From Porpolomopsis calyptriformis (Eukaryota > Basidiomycota > Agaricomycetes > Agaricales > Hygrophoraceae), in contig OX621163.1 in the NCBI GenBank assembly GCA_951640195.1, positions 1,116,001-1,180,000 of the forward strand: a DNA stretch of 64,000 bases, written 5' to 3'. The position numbers and the translations under genes are program-made. Within the stretch, counting starts at the first letter, position 1. Every line of letters starts with the position of its first letter. This document shows, piece by piece, positions 33,854-46,319 of this stretch. Under the pieces are notes generated by a model, which saw nothing but the letters and a program-made list of their open reading frames with translations, was not told the origin of the DNA and made no database searches.

Positions 33854-36230
33854 ATGTCGCATATCTTGCCATCCTCTATGCAAGGTTTACAAGGACGAGG
33901 GAATGGTGCTAGTGATAATCACATGCCACCGCACCCAGCGCCAGGGGCCTTTGCCTCTGCCTCTGATGACACCACTGGTGATCATCAGAACATCCTGCAG
34001 GTGTGTATTCTCACATTAGCCTCACGGAGTGAATTGATATGATCCCAGGACACACCATCCAAAAGGCATGCTGTAGCAGGGCCTTCCTGTGTTCGATTTG
34101 AAGCAGTGTGCAGATTCCTGCTTAAGAGGTTCTAGAAATCTCAATGGCGTTTTTTTTTGTGTCAGGTTGTGTCAGATACCTGATATCATGCGAAGAAGGC
34201 CATGCGTGAAGCTGCTGAGTGCAAAAGAGAAAACAATCGAGTCATGAATATCTCACAGGAACTTGACCAGGTTCAGGCCGCCATGACAGCTATGGCACAT
34301 GAGAGGGAGACATGGAAGCAGCAACAGTTGGAGATGCTCCGCAGGGAGTTCGACAAAAATATCGAACAACGATCGGAACAGCTGTGGCAGGAGCTCGCAC
34401 AACAACTTCCGATGCAAGAACAGGAAGATGACAACCGCCTCGAGACACAGATGGTGGAGCAAATGGTGTATTTTGAGAATCAGGTCGAACAACTACAAGG
34501 TGACAATCAGCGCCTGGTAGGTGACTGGTTCAACAGCGCATAGCTACTGACAAAGGGACATGCACCAGGCACAAGAGAAAGATGCACTGCAGAGAGGATT
34601 TGAACGGGACTTGGTAACATTCCTTCGCAAAATTTGATCATCAAAAGTAATAGATTTGATAGAATGACAGAATGGGTGAAATCGCATCGATGAGGCGGCA
34701 ACTCCCTTCAGTCAGTCTAAGCGCAGTTCTCTGACGTTACAACAGCTGATGTTCAACACCAAAGTTTCCTGGGATATCACCTACCACCCCTCCGAGATCT
34801 GCGACCCCCCAAGGACCATGAGAAAGCTTCCCCCGAACCCCTCCGCAAGGAATCCCTCGATTTGTGACACCGGCTTTGCGAGCTGCTCGAAACACTCAAG
34901 CTTTTGATAAGGCGATGGGGCATAAAGGTGGTATAATTCCCACCATCCCCTTGCGACTGGCTCTGACTCTGGCATCAAATTCAACTGTCCCAGTTGAAGC
35001 AGAGGGAACTCCTACAGTACCAGAGTCGGTGCTAACATTCAACCTACAAGACCCCAGGTCTGTGGAAACAGTGAAGCTAGTGGTTGAAGAGGTGTTGAAA
35101 AGATTGGGCCATGTAACATTTGATGGCACTCGTCGAAAGACAAAGGGTAGCAAGCGGAGAAGAAAGGAGTCGTCAATCAAGGCCCAGCAGGCCATTATGA
35201 GCCCGGAACAGGACTGTTGGTGGAAAGTAAGGATATCAATCGCTTTGCTGACCAGTTCCCTCATACTTCCACCTATAGCAAGCGATACGAGAAGTGTGGA
35301 AGTACACATTTGGCACTACCAGGGTCAACGACTTCACAACCTAAATCCCCACACAGGAAGAGGATGTCGAAGCCTGCAATGCTGGCACCAGGAACGACCC
35401 CAATATGCAGCTTGATTTTGGCAATGGTTTTTCCAAGTCTAGATGGAACTGATTAATCCTTCAGCGAATTTGCAATTCTATAATCACTACGCACAAGAAA
35501 CAAGGCAGCTGGGACCTTCCTGATGTCTCTTATGAGTATATCATGGGGGAGCTAGAGGGGCAGCTTAAGAGATCGCAACAAGCATAGGCACAGGTGCAAC
35601 CTTGCTTCTTGCCAGAGGTCGGTCGGATGGAGACATTTGAACAAGTTGAAACACGTGTCCAGACATACTCCAGGAAGCGGATGGCCAATGTGAATGGGAG
35701 AGCCCTTCGGAAACGAGTAAATGCACTATCTGAATCGAAAAAATCATTTATACTGACCGTGGTAACAGAAATTTGATAAACACTTGAATACTGTGGAGAA
35801 GGTGATTCGAATCAAGGCTAGCCAAGGCGCTATTGACCTGCCAACATAGGAGTATTTCTGAGAAATCCTCAACAAGTTATCGATTGAGGGGATGTCTTCT
35901 GAGGAGGGTGATGTTGAGATGATAGGTGGCCACACGATGTCAGTGTATCATGTGAAGCTGTGTCTATGGTGTGCAAAGGAGGTAGGTGACTATCTCAGGA
36001 TCATCGATAAGACTGGGGAGTCGCCTGGTATTTGTGGAACCAAGGGAAGTAAAAGCACTCCAAGGACCTGAACAACCATTCCTAGGAGGTCAGAAGCTAA
36101 AACAAATCTTCCACGGAAGATGTACGATCCCCAATGGCTCACCGACCAAGAAAAAGAAAGACTGTGGTATGTGGAGGATGAATTGTGTGTATCGGAGGAG
36201 GCTTTTGAACTTTTGGTACTGGCTACGGCG
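33854..36230 (+). pseudogene. Remnant of an unknown coiled-coil gene
   Basis: Scattered plus-strand exons read MSHILPSSMQGLQGRGNGAS, PGAFASASDDTTGDHQNILQ (about 33945), a Gln/Glu-rich coiled coil from 34202 (MREAAECKRENNRVMNIS to QVEQLQGDNQRL), TFDGTRRKTKGSKRRRKESS (about 35118), VETRVQTYSRKRMANVNGRA (about 35650) and WLTDQEKERLWYVEDE (about 36135). Several stops and frame changes separate them. It resembles long unknown proteins found repeatedly in agaricomycete genomes, but I cannot name the family and the joining of these pieces is inference. Confidence 0.4.
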
Positions 36231-36360
36231 AATCTCTGAGGTGGTCCTTGTAGTGAGAATAGGGTTTGTAAATAGACACCAGTCTAGATATCATTATCAT
36301 TAGAACAGCAATGATAAAAATGCATCTGTACAATGTTAAACATCATGCAGCACCGAACGA

Positions 36361-36486
36361 GAGATTGGAAGGATGACGATGACGGTGACGATGACGATGA
36401 TGATGATGGTGACGATGACGGTGACGATGATGGTGACGATGACAGTGATGATGATGATGATGATGACAGTGATGGTGACGGTGACA
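36361..36486. repeat. GAY trinucleotide microsatellite
   Basis: A run of GAT/GAC/GGT triplets, about 126 bp, reading as poly-Asp on plus and Ser/Val-rich on minus. The open frames across it are a by-product of the triplet repeat. Confidence 0.85.
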
Positions 36487-36689
36487 AGGGCATGAACTAC
36501 GCGATCAGAACAGCCATCTGAACAACGTTGAACAGTGTTCAAGAGGCTATCTGCACAACATTGAACATTGTGCAGAGTGGTTGTGGGAGTTGATGAGTGC
36601 CGACAAACTGGCCACAACACAAAGATCACATGACTTTGCGCTCTCTCTCATGTCCCTCCAGGTGTTCTAACATCTGGTGGATCTGCTTA

Positions 36690-36985
36690 CACTCCTGTCG
36701 GCGTTCCACACTGACAAGGCCTACGTTCGACCTTGGAGGCTCTTATCCCCCTCTGTTTACTTATCCATCGGCTTACTACGCTTTTGTCGGTGTTCCATGC
36801 TGACAAAGCCTATCTTCAACCTTGGATGCTCTCATTCCCTCTACCTATCCTATCCCCCGTCTATCTTCTTACTATGCTTTTGTTAGTGTTCCATGCTGAC
36901 AAGGCCTATCCTCGACCTTGGAAGCTCTCGCTTATTCCCCCGCTACTTCTGCGTTGTCGGTGCTCAACGCTGACAAGGTTGTTGG
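36690..36985. repeat. Imperfect minisatellite, unit about 75-100 bp
   Basis: The phrase GTCGGTGTTCCATGCTGACAA recurs with changes at about 36697, 36787, 36884 and 36955, each followed by a CTTGGA-GCTCTC segment in the first three. Three full units and a partial one are seen. Confidence 0.65.
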
Positions 36986-37019
36986 GCACCTTTCCTGAGT
37001 CTTCATATTCTACGCCGAG

Positions 37020-40000
37020 ATGAGGCAGTCTTACCTATGCCAATGTGAGCTACAAATTGGGGGGCACATGGTCCCAAAAACCAAAAAGGTGATGCATAAC
37101 CTCGCTCTGCAGCAGCTCAAAGCACAGGTTATCTCATGCCTATACCATGTATGACCGGTTGGTCTGATTATCACTCCTTAGGACTCCAGCCTCATTACTG
37201 CAACGGAAGCCTTAAATTTGATGGACAACTCTTGTGATCCAACTCAAGCTGGTGAAGTTGAAGCCTTGAGTGTAATGGACAAGGTAATCTTTCAACCACT
37301 CTTTTTTAGCCTCTTTAACAAAGATATCTTTAGTTCACAGACACGATACTTGCTGATTTTATGACAGCCATAACTCTAACAGATGAAGGCCCTAACTTGC
37401 CTGAGCAGCCCAGTAAACTATGGACATCTCGCTCTGAATTCCAACAGTCCACAGCCGCACACCATCCTGCTGAGATTGGAAATATCCCTTTCAGTGAGGT
37501 GGAGCAGAGTGTTCATGCTCTCCTCCAAAATCCATCCTCAATCAATGCTCCCCTGATTCCCCCAACAACTTACCCCCTCACCCCAACCGCTCTCCCCCCA
37601 AACAAACTTCCAGGGACTCAGGTCACAAAAGCCCTTGATATTATTGCCAAAATCGAGCAAAATGTTCGTGAAGTCAAGGCCACGCTCACCTTACCTGATG
37701 ATTTCGATTGCGGAAATGCAGTGCAGGTCGCTCAGACGTGGGCACTACTGGAAGCAGCTGCCGTGCATGTCGAGTCTGCAGCGCAATCACTGAATCGCAT
37801 CCGATGCCAAGAACAGGAAGTTCTGGATTGCAAGGCGGTGGTCTTCACCCTGCTGAAAGAGACTGATGCCTATCTTAGCTTTTTGGGATCTACTTTACCT
37901 CCACTGCCTCCAGAAACAACCCCAGTCTGGTTCGATGCTGGTAAATAATTTTTATTGAATTCTATGCTTTAATAATATTTACTTACAACATTATTAGCGT
38001 ATGTCTATGAAAACCCTGTGGACAAGTTGGATACGATTGCTCAAATAATGGTATTGCTTGGCATCGCTTGCAATGTGATACTAGGGCTTGGTACTAAGCC
38101 ATGTAATTTTATCCTCGGTGTGGTGACACTGTTGGTGAAAATGGCTGCGTCTTCGGGATGTACTAAAGGTGTTGACGGGAAGGATGATTACAATGGTAAC
38201 CAAAGCTACATACTCAATCAGCTGCCGACAAGTCTTTATACTGCTTTAAAACAGTTCAACATTGACGGTCGGACAACCATGTATGCTGTATGTCCCAAGT
38301 GTAACTATACCTACAAGCCCACCCATGATCGTCTCGCCGCCACTGCTACCTACCCTGCCCAATGTACTAATCATATTGTCAGACCTTCTGGATCAAGTAT
38401 GTGCTGTACGGAGCTGTTAGAAAAGCGTCATGGCCATTTTCAGCCCATTAAAACCTTCCTGGCAGCCTCACTTACAGATTACCTTGCACGATCACTTGCT
38501 GATGCTGAAATTGAGCGGCTTTGTGATAAAGCCTGCGATGATGCTATTGCCACCAGCCCCCCAGTCTGGATGTCACGAATATCTTCCATGCAGATTTCAT
38601 GAAGACGTTTGAAGGTCCAATCCCTGGAGAGTTATTCATCACCAGAGGGGACAATGTTCGATTGGCATTCGCCATACAAACTGATTTCTTCAATCCTAAT
38701 GGCACCAGAAAATGCAGAAACCATGACTCAATCGGCATCATCTCTCTCGCAAATCTCAACCTCCCTGAGTCCATTCGGTACAAGCCAGAGCACGTATTTT
38801 TAGTGGGGATCATACCCGGCCCTCAGGAACCAGAAAAAGAGGCTATTTCTCACTTCTTATGACCTGTCGTTGATGAGTGCGTCACTGGATGGAACCGAGG
38901 AATTCATGTTTCCAAGATGGCATCATGTCCTGAAGTGGGTCGTAGCGTTGAGGTAGCTATTGTCATATCTGTCAATGATCTTCCTGCTGCTTGCAAGGTG
39001 TCCAGGATGGCTGGCCACCAGTCTGATTTTTACTGCACCGTCTGTTGCTGTTATGGCCGCGAGACTATGTACAACAGCGACTTTAATACATGGAAGCTGA
39101 GAGATGCTTCTGAAATCCGTCAGCACTCAGAAGCTTGGTTGAATACTCAGAGTTCCAAAGAGAGGGACAACATCTTCGACAAATATGGCATACGATGGTC
39201 AGAATTCTGCTGACTACCCTACTGGGACCCCTCACAGATGCTTGTGATTGATAGCATGCATTGCATCCTTGAGGGTCTTGTTTATTATCATTGTCGCTAC
39301 ATCCTAGAACTCGATGCCCAGCAAGTGAAGGCTAGCAGCCATCTAATTCCCGCCTTCTCGTACCCTTGGCCTCAGTACAGCTCAAATGTACATCCAGACT
39401 ACTGTGTTAAATGCGACAAGGAGATACAGCAGATCTCTGACCTTCACGGTATATTGGTTCTACCATTTGATAATGGCCCTGGGTCAATCTCCCCAGATGA
39501 GTTGAGCCGCAAGCTCCTAAACCGAAATCTATCCTCCCTCAGATTTGTGTGCCATTCCCTTGGCCTACCAATGGAAGTTGCTTCTGAACAGAATTGTATG
39601 GTCCCAGCGAGAACGAAAAGGCACCTTGTAAAATTACTGTTGAATTGGGTGAGAACGTCAGTTTTATCCATCTTCAGTAACACTCATGCATCTTCTGCAG
39701 CATCGTACTATGCCTCTGGGCTCACGTGGATTCCCTCCCAGAGTCACGACTACCCAAACCATCAAATACATCCAGCGGGTAATCAAGGAGACTGTGACGC
39801 TATCCTGGATTAATTCCGTGCTGTCCAATTATGGCAAGAACTCTGCAGGGACCATCAAGGCTGATGAATGGCACATCCTGAGTACGGTATATCTCCCCAT
39901 AGCCCTGGTTACCTTGTGGGGAGAAATGGATAATGCGTGACCTAAGGAATGTGAGCATTTTGTCGGTCTTTTAGATCATAGTATGGCACTATTCCAGGCA

Positions 40001-40756
40001 GTCAACATTATTTGTTGACATACTGTTAACCATCAACAAGCAACTGCATATCGCAATTTCATTAAGCAATGGGTTGATGGTTTGTACACACACCATCCAC
40101 ATACAATGAACCATAGACGCAGGCCAAATGTTCATGCTTCCTTTCATCTTTACGACTTCCTCCTCCTATTTGGACCTGTCATGTCTTGGTGGTGTTTTCC
40201 CTTCAAACATTTGATTGGTACACTGCAAAAGATCAATACCAATGATCAGATTGGTGGTGAAATGGAGGCTACTATCATGAAGTCATACATGAGAGGCACC
40301 AATCTTCGGCGGTGGTTGAACAGGCCACTCGAGTGCCCTGAGGTTATCCGACAGTTCAAACATCTTTTTGATAAAGCATTTTCTGCCAAGGACCAGAAAG
40401 ATGATACCAACCCAAGTTTACTTAAGTCTGAGCATGCCTATTATACCCACAACGGTGTGACTTTCTCCCGTTCTTCGACACATCTTGGCAACAGCCTCAT
40501 TTTATACTATCCTATGCCTTCAGCAATGATACCTATTGCTGGGAGCATTCAAAAAATTGTGACATCTGGAGACAGTGTAGCCTTCTTTGTCAAACGTCAA
40601 GCCATCCTTCCTGCTGCAAAATTCGATCCTTTTCACCGATATACATCATTCCCTGCCACAGTTTATACCTCCAAGATGGATGATGGTCCCAATGATAGAA
40701 TTTATCCACATTTTGTTGTGTCTCATGTCGCGCGATTCGAGTTTTCCTCAGAATGA
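37020..40756 (+). pseudogene. Tnp2-like CACTA transposase, stop-interrupted
   Basis: The reading starts with a small Cys/His cluster (SYLCQCELQIGGHMVPKTKK) and includes NVREVKATLTLPDDFDCGNA, then YAVCPKCNYTYKP (about 38283). GELFITRGDNVRLAFAIQTD, FLVGIIPGPQEPEKEAISHF and VVISVNDLPAACKVSRMAGH-like text follow. LPYWDPSQMLVIDSMHCILE (about 39220-39275) is the Tnp2 WDP..D.MH hallmark. Late pieces are FHLYDFLLLFGPVMSWWCFP and RRWLNRPLECPEVIRQF. In-frame stops at about 38862, 39213, 39940 and 40015, and a few introns, leave it inactive. No KDZ-specific motifs are seen. Confidence 0.75.
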
Positions 40757-40911
40757 GCTGTCGTTGTAAATTTATCAAGGGTAGGTCTTTATTTTTTATA
40801 TCAGTGAACATCCCTAATCGTAAACTTAGGATTAAGGGAATTTGCATATACAATTTCTTAGACCGCATTTATCTGTGTAAATAATACCACTGCCAGCTTC
40901 AATATGCTCAT

Positions 40912-41032
40912 TTTTGACTCACCTTATGCTCTCGTCCTCTGCTTATCCTCTGCTCACCCTACGCTCATCCTCCGATCATCCTCCGCTCACCCTACGCCCA
41001 CCCTACGCCCACCCTCCGCTCATCCTCTGACT
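40912..41032. repeat. 11 bp minisatellite (GCTCAYCCTMC)
   Basis: About ten consecutive variants of GCTCATCCTCC / GCCCACCCTAC with a period of 11 bp. It lies between the transposase and the subterminal repeats of the CACTA element. Confidence 0.75.
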
Positions 41033-41039
41033 AATCTGA

Positions 41040-41419
41040 AAACATTAGTTTCAGTTTCCATTTCAGGAGGGGTGAAATTGGACACGAAATCTTTTTTGTC
41101 AGAGCTCCCGAAATGGGTAATGAAATTTAAGATTTCGGTAAGAGTTTTTTTTGGACCTGAAATTTTTACATTAGGCTGTCCCGAAATTGGACCCAAAACT
41201 TGGACTATCGGTTTTAGTTCCAGGGTACATGAAATATTCAGTTTGGGGATGAATTTCAGGACTTGTTAAAACAATACATATTCATGTAGTTTCGTTATCA
41301 ATTTCGGGAATCCTGATTTTTTTTGTTTCAATAATGTTTTCAGCATTCCTGAAATGTACAGAGAAACCTTAAATTTCAGTCTTGTTTTCAGCCCAGCTGA
41401 AATTGTGTATTTTCCAGTG
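41040..41419. repeat. Subterminal repeat field of the CACTA element
   Basis: About eleven copies of CCYGAAATT or its reverse complement AATTTCRGG occur in 380 bp in both orientations (for example near 41060, 41108, 41156, 41181, 41253, 41300, 41346, 41372, 41397). Such arrays bind transposase in plant CACTA elements. The field ends at the CCAGTG terminus. Confidence 0.65.
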
Positions 41420-41469
41420 TGAATGCATGATCTTTGGTTAAGTTTGATACCAAATCAGTTTGGGATCAT

Positions 41470-42948
41470 GACACTGGAGATGTACTGTTTCACATCTCGA
41501 TGGATGGTAGGCCACCAGTAATCGCGACAGAGGACCTCAGTGGTCTTGTATGGACCGTAATGTCCTGATAGAGGGCTGTTGTGATACTGAGAAATGATTT
41601 CTCCATGAAGGGGCTTGTCAATGGAGATGTAAATCTGATTGCTGAATGTGAGGATACTGTCGTTTTAGGTCTTCCAGTTGTTTTCTTGTTTTCTTTGAGA
41701 GAGCGTAACAGATTCCTCTTTGTTCCGATAGGAATCCTTGATATGTAAATGAAAGTGGTTAGGTTCAACATCAAGTTGAACCGGTCAGAGGTCTATGATG
41801 GGGTGAGAAGAAATGGAAAAAAGAGAATCAGGCAAGAGAATCGTGTCGTCATTGTCATCTACCCCCCTCTCAAATCCTAGTCGCCTCGACAGGATATCAG
41901 CCTTTGAGTTGGCCCTGCCAGTGATATGATGAAGGGTGAAATAGAAGTCTTGCAACTCTGTGAGCTAGCGAGCTTGACGCCTATTGAGCTTCTGTGGCTT
42001 CTTGAAGTATTGGAGGTTGGTGTGATCAGTCTAAACCTCAAAGACTTGTTTGGCAGATAACAAATGCTTGCGAAACTCCTGTAGGGTGGTTATAATTACG
42101 AGGAGCTCGCGATCGTAAATTTGGTAATTTCATTCCACTGGACTAAATGATTTCGAGAGGAATCCGATAGGCTTCTAGATGTTTTCTTATTTTTGTGAGA
42201 GTATAGTGCCTAGAGCGTATTCAGAAGCATCAGTCTTGACGTGGAGTAAGTCGTGATCATTAGCAATGGAGAGAATGGGAGTGGAGGTAATGATCATCTT
42301 GAGGACATCGAAGGCATCCTGGCATTGGTCAGTCCATTCGAAAGGAGTGTTTCCTGTTAAGATATTAAGGGGGCGGGCAATGCCGGCAAAATGGTGAATG
42401 AAACAACGATAAAAATTGCAAAATCCAAGGAAGGACTGAACATCGCGCTTGTAGGTCAGGGTTGGCCAATCGGTGATGCCTTGGACCTTGATCGGATCTA
42501 TCTTGACTTGGCCCTTGGAGACAATGACTCTGAGATATTCCACTTGTTTTTGGTCGAATTCACATTTATCAGGTTTGAGGTAGAGCTTGTGTTCACGAAG
42601 CAGAGACATAACTTTGTGGACATGCCAATGATGCATCTCAAGATCCTTGTCAAAGATCAGTATGTCGTCGATGTAAATCAACACATGACCTTGGTGGATC
42701 TGAATGTGGAAGATATCATTCATCATTGTTTGGAAGGTTGCAGGCAAGTTCATGAGTCCGAAGAACATAACCAAGGGTTTGAACAAGCCATGATTGGTTC
42801 TGAACGTGGCCTTGTGCTCATCGCCCTCCTTGATGCAAACGTTGTTGTAACCCCAACAAATGTCTAGCTTGGTAAAGTAGCAGGCATTCTGGAGGGTGTC
42901 AATAAGTTCAGTAATCAAGGGGAGTGGATAGCGATTCTTGATGGTCAT
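41470..42948 (-). pseudogene. Retrotransposon B RT-RNaseH and integrase N-terminus
   Basis: RT begins TIKNRYPLPLITELIDTLQN (42945) and has FTKLDICWGYNNVCIKEGDE, NLPATFQTMMNDIFH and YIDDILIFDKD (about 42680). RNase H has LLHVKTDASEYALGTILSQK (about 42190-42250). After a decayed gap, the integrase zinc region reads SPLSGHYGPYKTTEVLC and YWWPTIHREMKQYIS (about 41560-41480) before the break. Confidence 0.82.
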
Positions 42949-43047
42949 ATCATTCAGTTTACAATAATCCTGGATTGGGTGTAGTTGACTGTCTTTCTGC
43001 TTGATGAAGAAGAAGGGGGAGGCGATGGGAGAGATGGAAGGGCAAAT

Positions 43048-43848
43048 TCAACCAGTTCGGAGATTCTCCTCAAGGAATTTGTCAAGTTGCGAACATTTGT
43101 CCACACTGAGGGGATAGATCTTACAGTCAAGTTTCTCTTCGGTTCCAGGGAGTAATTCGATCGCATGATCCCAAGGACAAGGTGGTGGTAGTTCATTGAA
43201 GTCTTTCTTGGTGAAGACGTCTTGGAATTCGTGGAGATAACTGGGGACAATGTCTTTCCAATCACGGTCCTTCTTCTGGGTCTCAGCAGCCTTGATTGCA
43301 AGTTCCTGCAACTTAGTGGTCATCAACTGGATCTGGATAGCAGGAGTGAGATCAATCATGAGGAGATGATCATCATCCTCTAGAGTAAGGTTGTTGATGT
43401 TGAAGGAATCGACAGAGGGGTGACAGTCTGGGGGGCATCGATTGAAGTTGAGAGTACTAGCCTTCCAGTCCACAGAGGGATTGTGAGTCTTGAGCCAGTT
43501 GTGTCTAAGGAAAACTTGTCCTTTGCCAAGATTGGTTACGCCAAAGTTAATTTGTTCTACATGAGATCCAACTCGCAATTCGAGGGTAACCATTTCTGTG
43601 ATGGGGCCTTCAGTGTTAGGTTGACCGTCAGCGTTATGCACCGGAATAGGTCAAGCGAGGGAGGTCGTGTGGAGATTGTGATCTTGGACATACTTAATGT
43701 CAATGCAGGAGCCTTCGCATCCGCTGTCAATGAGAGCAGTGGCAGTATGCTCTGCACAATTATCCAAGGTGACAAGATGAGCTTTGAGGACGAGTTGGTT
43801 TCCTTTGGAGCCACAAACAAAGATGTGAGGTTGTTTGAGTTCGTTCAA
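43048..43848 (-). pseudogene. Retrotransposon B protease region
   Basis: TATALIDSGCEGSCIDIKYV (about 43745-43690) carries the aspartic protease DSG motif. A frame break at about 43650 is followed by GQVFLRHNWLKTHNPSVDWK and the RT leader KDFNELPPPCPWDHAIELLP. Confidence 0.8.
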
Positions 43849-43851
43849 AGC

Positions 43852-45949
43852 TCAAATGGCATTCTCTGGGGTGAGGGCAGTGATTTCGTCCATGGTGGAT
43901 TGTACCATCTTGCATGAACATGCTGGGTGTGACCAGTGTTGAAGAATGGAGATTGCTGAATTAGTGTTGCCCTTAATAGCATTAACAATGTCTAAAGGTG
44001 TTGAGAGAGTGTTGACATCAATCAAATTGACAGAAAGAGACGATGGTTCAGGAATGGGGATTTCGGGGTGTTCAACATATTCACCTGACAGAACAGATTT
44101 CGGAGGGGGAGAAACAATGGGGGTATTGGATTCGGATATACTAGGTATTATACATGCCATTGCTGTAGATAAAAGAGAAATCTCCGATACTAAGGTGTTC
44201 TGCCAAAGCAAACAGCTACCAGTCGAATGAAGGGAACGCATCTTCATCGACCATTGACAAAATCCAATTTGTCTTTGGGGATGGGGGAATTGTTCACCCA
44301 GCTGTGCTCCTCTGCAGAAAGGAGGTTCTTCAGCTCATTCAACTCTGATGTGGTCATATCATAGAAGAGGGTGCAGATGTTCACGGCAGCCTTCTCTTTG
44401 GGACAATCTCATCGAAAGTGTCCGATTTCTCCACAGTTGAAACATCGATGGACCTAGCGCGTTTTGTTGACATCCATAGGCTTTCCCTGACCACCATGGA
44501 TAATCCCGGTGGGGATATGATGATCTTCAGGGGACTGAGCCTGGGGATGAGAGGGGAAGGTCTGGGGCATGAATCGCAAAGGAGGGGCAACTGGACGACG
44601 AGCTTGTTCCTGCTGACAGTATCACTTGTGGAGCTGTCTGATGGCCACAACTTTCTCAATGTAGTCAGCCCAAACTGTGGGGAGAGGGGGGGTGAGATAC
44701 ATTTGGTGAACAATGTTATGATGGATGTTCTTCTCGAAGATCTGGATTTTTTCTTTATCCTGGCCACCGAGGCCAGTGAGTTTTGCCTTCATCTCGTACT
44801 TGACAAGGTATTCCATGATAAGGGATGATCCTTGTGTCATAGTCTTGATTTCTTGTCGTGCATGTTGCTCCGAAGCGGTGTCCTGGAAAGCTCTGTCTAG
44901 GCCACACTTGAAGTTTGCCCAGGAAGGGAAAGGAATCATGTTGCCATCTTTGTTGACTTGGTCAAGAAAATCATCAACGAATTGTTGAGCCCAGATGGCA
45001 GCAGTTCCTTCCTTCATGTAAGAGAGGGTAACGAGGGTGCGTTCGGTGGCATTGGTGACACCTCGGCCAGCAAGGAAAATGATAACTTGTCGGTACCAAT
45101 CCTTGTAGGTTTTTGGGTTGCCATTGAATGTGCCAGGTTCAGCAAGCTTAATCTTGCTGGAGACAGCAGTAGTCATTGGTGGAGCAAGGAGGGGGCTGTT
45201 TGGGGGTGAGGGAGAGGGAGAAGGGGACATATGCGGGGTTGGATCGGGTTCGAGGTTTGTATTGAGGGGAGCTTGTGGCTCTCAAGGAGAAGGACTTGGT
45301 TTTCTTGAAGAAAGAGAAGATGGGGCAGAAGGAGGCTGGTCTGAAGGTTCAGGTTCTGGTTCAAATTCTACAGAAGTGATCCATTGCTTTCCTTTGGGGC
45401 TAAGTCGCGGGAAAGGTGGATCGACTGGTGGAGGAGGAGTTCGTCAAGGTCTAAGACCTAGGAAAGAGAATGAGATGGGAGTCCGAGGTATGAAGGTGGA
45501 AGGCCCAGATTCGAGTGAAGAGATGGAGGGTAGAAGAGGCGGAAGGAGTTGCGATGAGAAGGGTGAGTGGATCTCATAGTCCTCAGGCGCGTCTTCATAC
45601 TCAAGGTCCTCTTCAGGTTCCAAGGTGCTGTAAGAAGGCCTCCGTGATGGATGAGACATGGTGTTCAGTGGTCGAGTATGAGATGAACTTCTTGTACATC
45701 TTGGGTTTCACGTTGTTGAAAGATGAAAATGATGGGGATGGTGACTCGTTCTGTGAGATGATGAGGGCAGTGAACGTGAACTCGAACTTGGAGGTGGACG
45801 ACTGGCTCTACTTCAAGGAGTGTTGCTAGGTCGGATGGGTCTTCAATCGGAGAGGATGGGGCAGTATCAAAGGATTCCTCAGATGAGGACAACGAAGGGG
45901 ACAGAGGTAGGGATGGGGCGAGGTCGGGTTCAAAGAATTCGTCGGCCAA
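43852..45949 (-). pseudogene. Retrotransposon B Gag
   Basis: A Ser/Pro/Glu-rich N-terminal part (45949-45250, several frames) leads to KIKLAEPGTFNGNPKTYKDW (about 45150), the Gag domain, and TVWADYIEKVVAIRQLHK (about 44640). A zinc knuckle reads RCFNCGEIGHFR then a stop then DCP (about 44400-44450). The plus-strand Gly-rich frame at 45118-45579 is only its shadow. Confidence 0.75.
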
Positions 45950-46319
45950 TGGGTTGAGCTATTCTGTCAGAGAATCAAGCTCAAGTGGCAACAAGTCTAG
46001 TGCAGCTGCGGCAATCAGACGCTCATTGCTGATGAGCTTGGACGTCGAGGCCTGGTGGGGTTCAGGATTCGTGAGGGAGTAGGGTGGGGGTGGTGATGAA
46101 GAGTGTGAGGCTAGGGTGGTGGTCGAATCGGATACTATGCAGGGATGTCAGAGTCACCCGTAGTTTTCTGAACGAGAGAGGTTGGCCTAGCAGGGGGAGC
46201 CTAAGTTGGGATTCCAAGGCAACAATGACGGTCTTAAGAAAGACAGGCAATGTCAGACGAATCTTGTCCAGAGGCTTTTGCAAAGAGAAGCAGAGGGGGA
46301 GGAGTGAGTTTCGATCTTC

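Larger units (their letters stand above)
37020..41419 (+). mobile_element. CACTA (EnSpm)-like DNA transposon, 3' end identified
   Basis: A Tnp2-like transposase (37020-40756) is followed by an 11 bp minisatellite and a dense field of short inverted subterminal motifs. The stretch ends TTTTCCAGTG at 41419, the CACTG-type terminus of this superfamily read in reverse. The matching 5' terminus (CACTGGAAAA) was not found, so the left boundary is the start of coding. Confidence 0.7.

Noticed and set aside
36333..36521. Asp-rich protein
   Set aside because: By-product of the GAY microsatellite; no start context or flanking coding.
37361..40756. KDZ-type transposase
   Set aside because: The KDZ hallmarks are not seen; the WDPSQML-IDSMH block and the CCAGTG end favour CACTA/Tnp2.
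45118..45579. Gly-rich plus-strand frame
   Set aside because: Shadow of the Ser/Pro-rich gag of element B on the minus strand; no independent motif.
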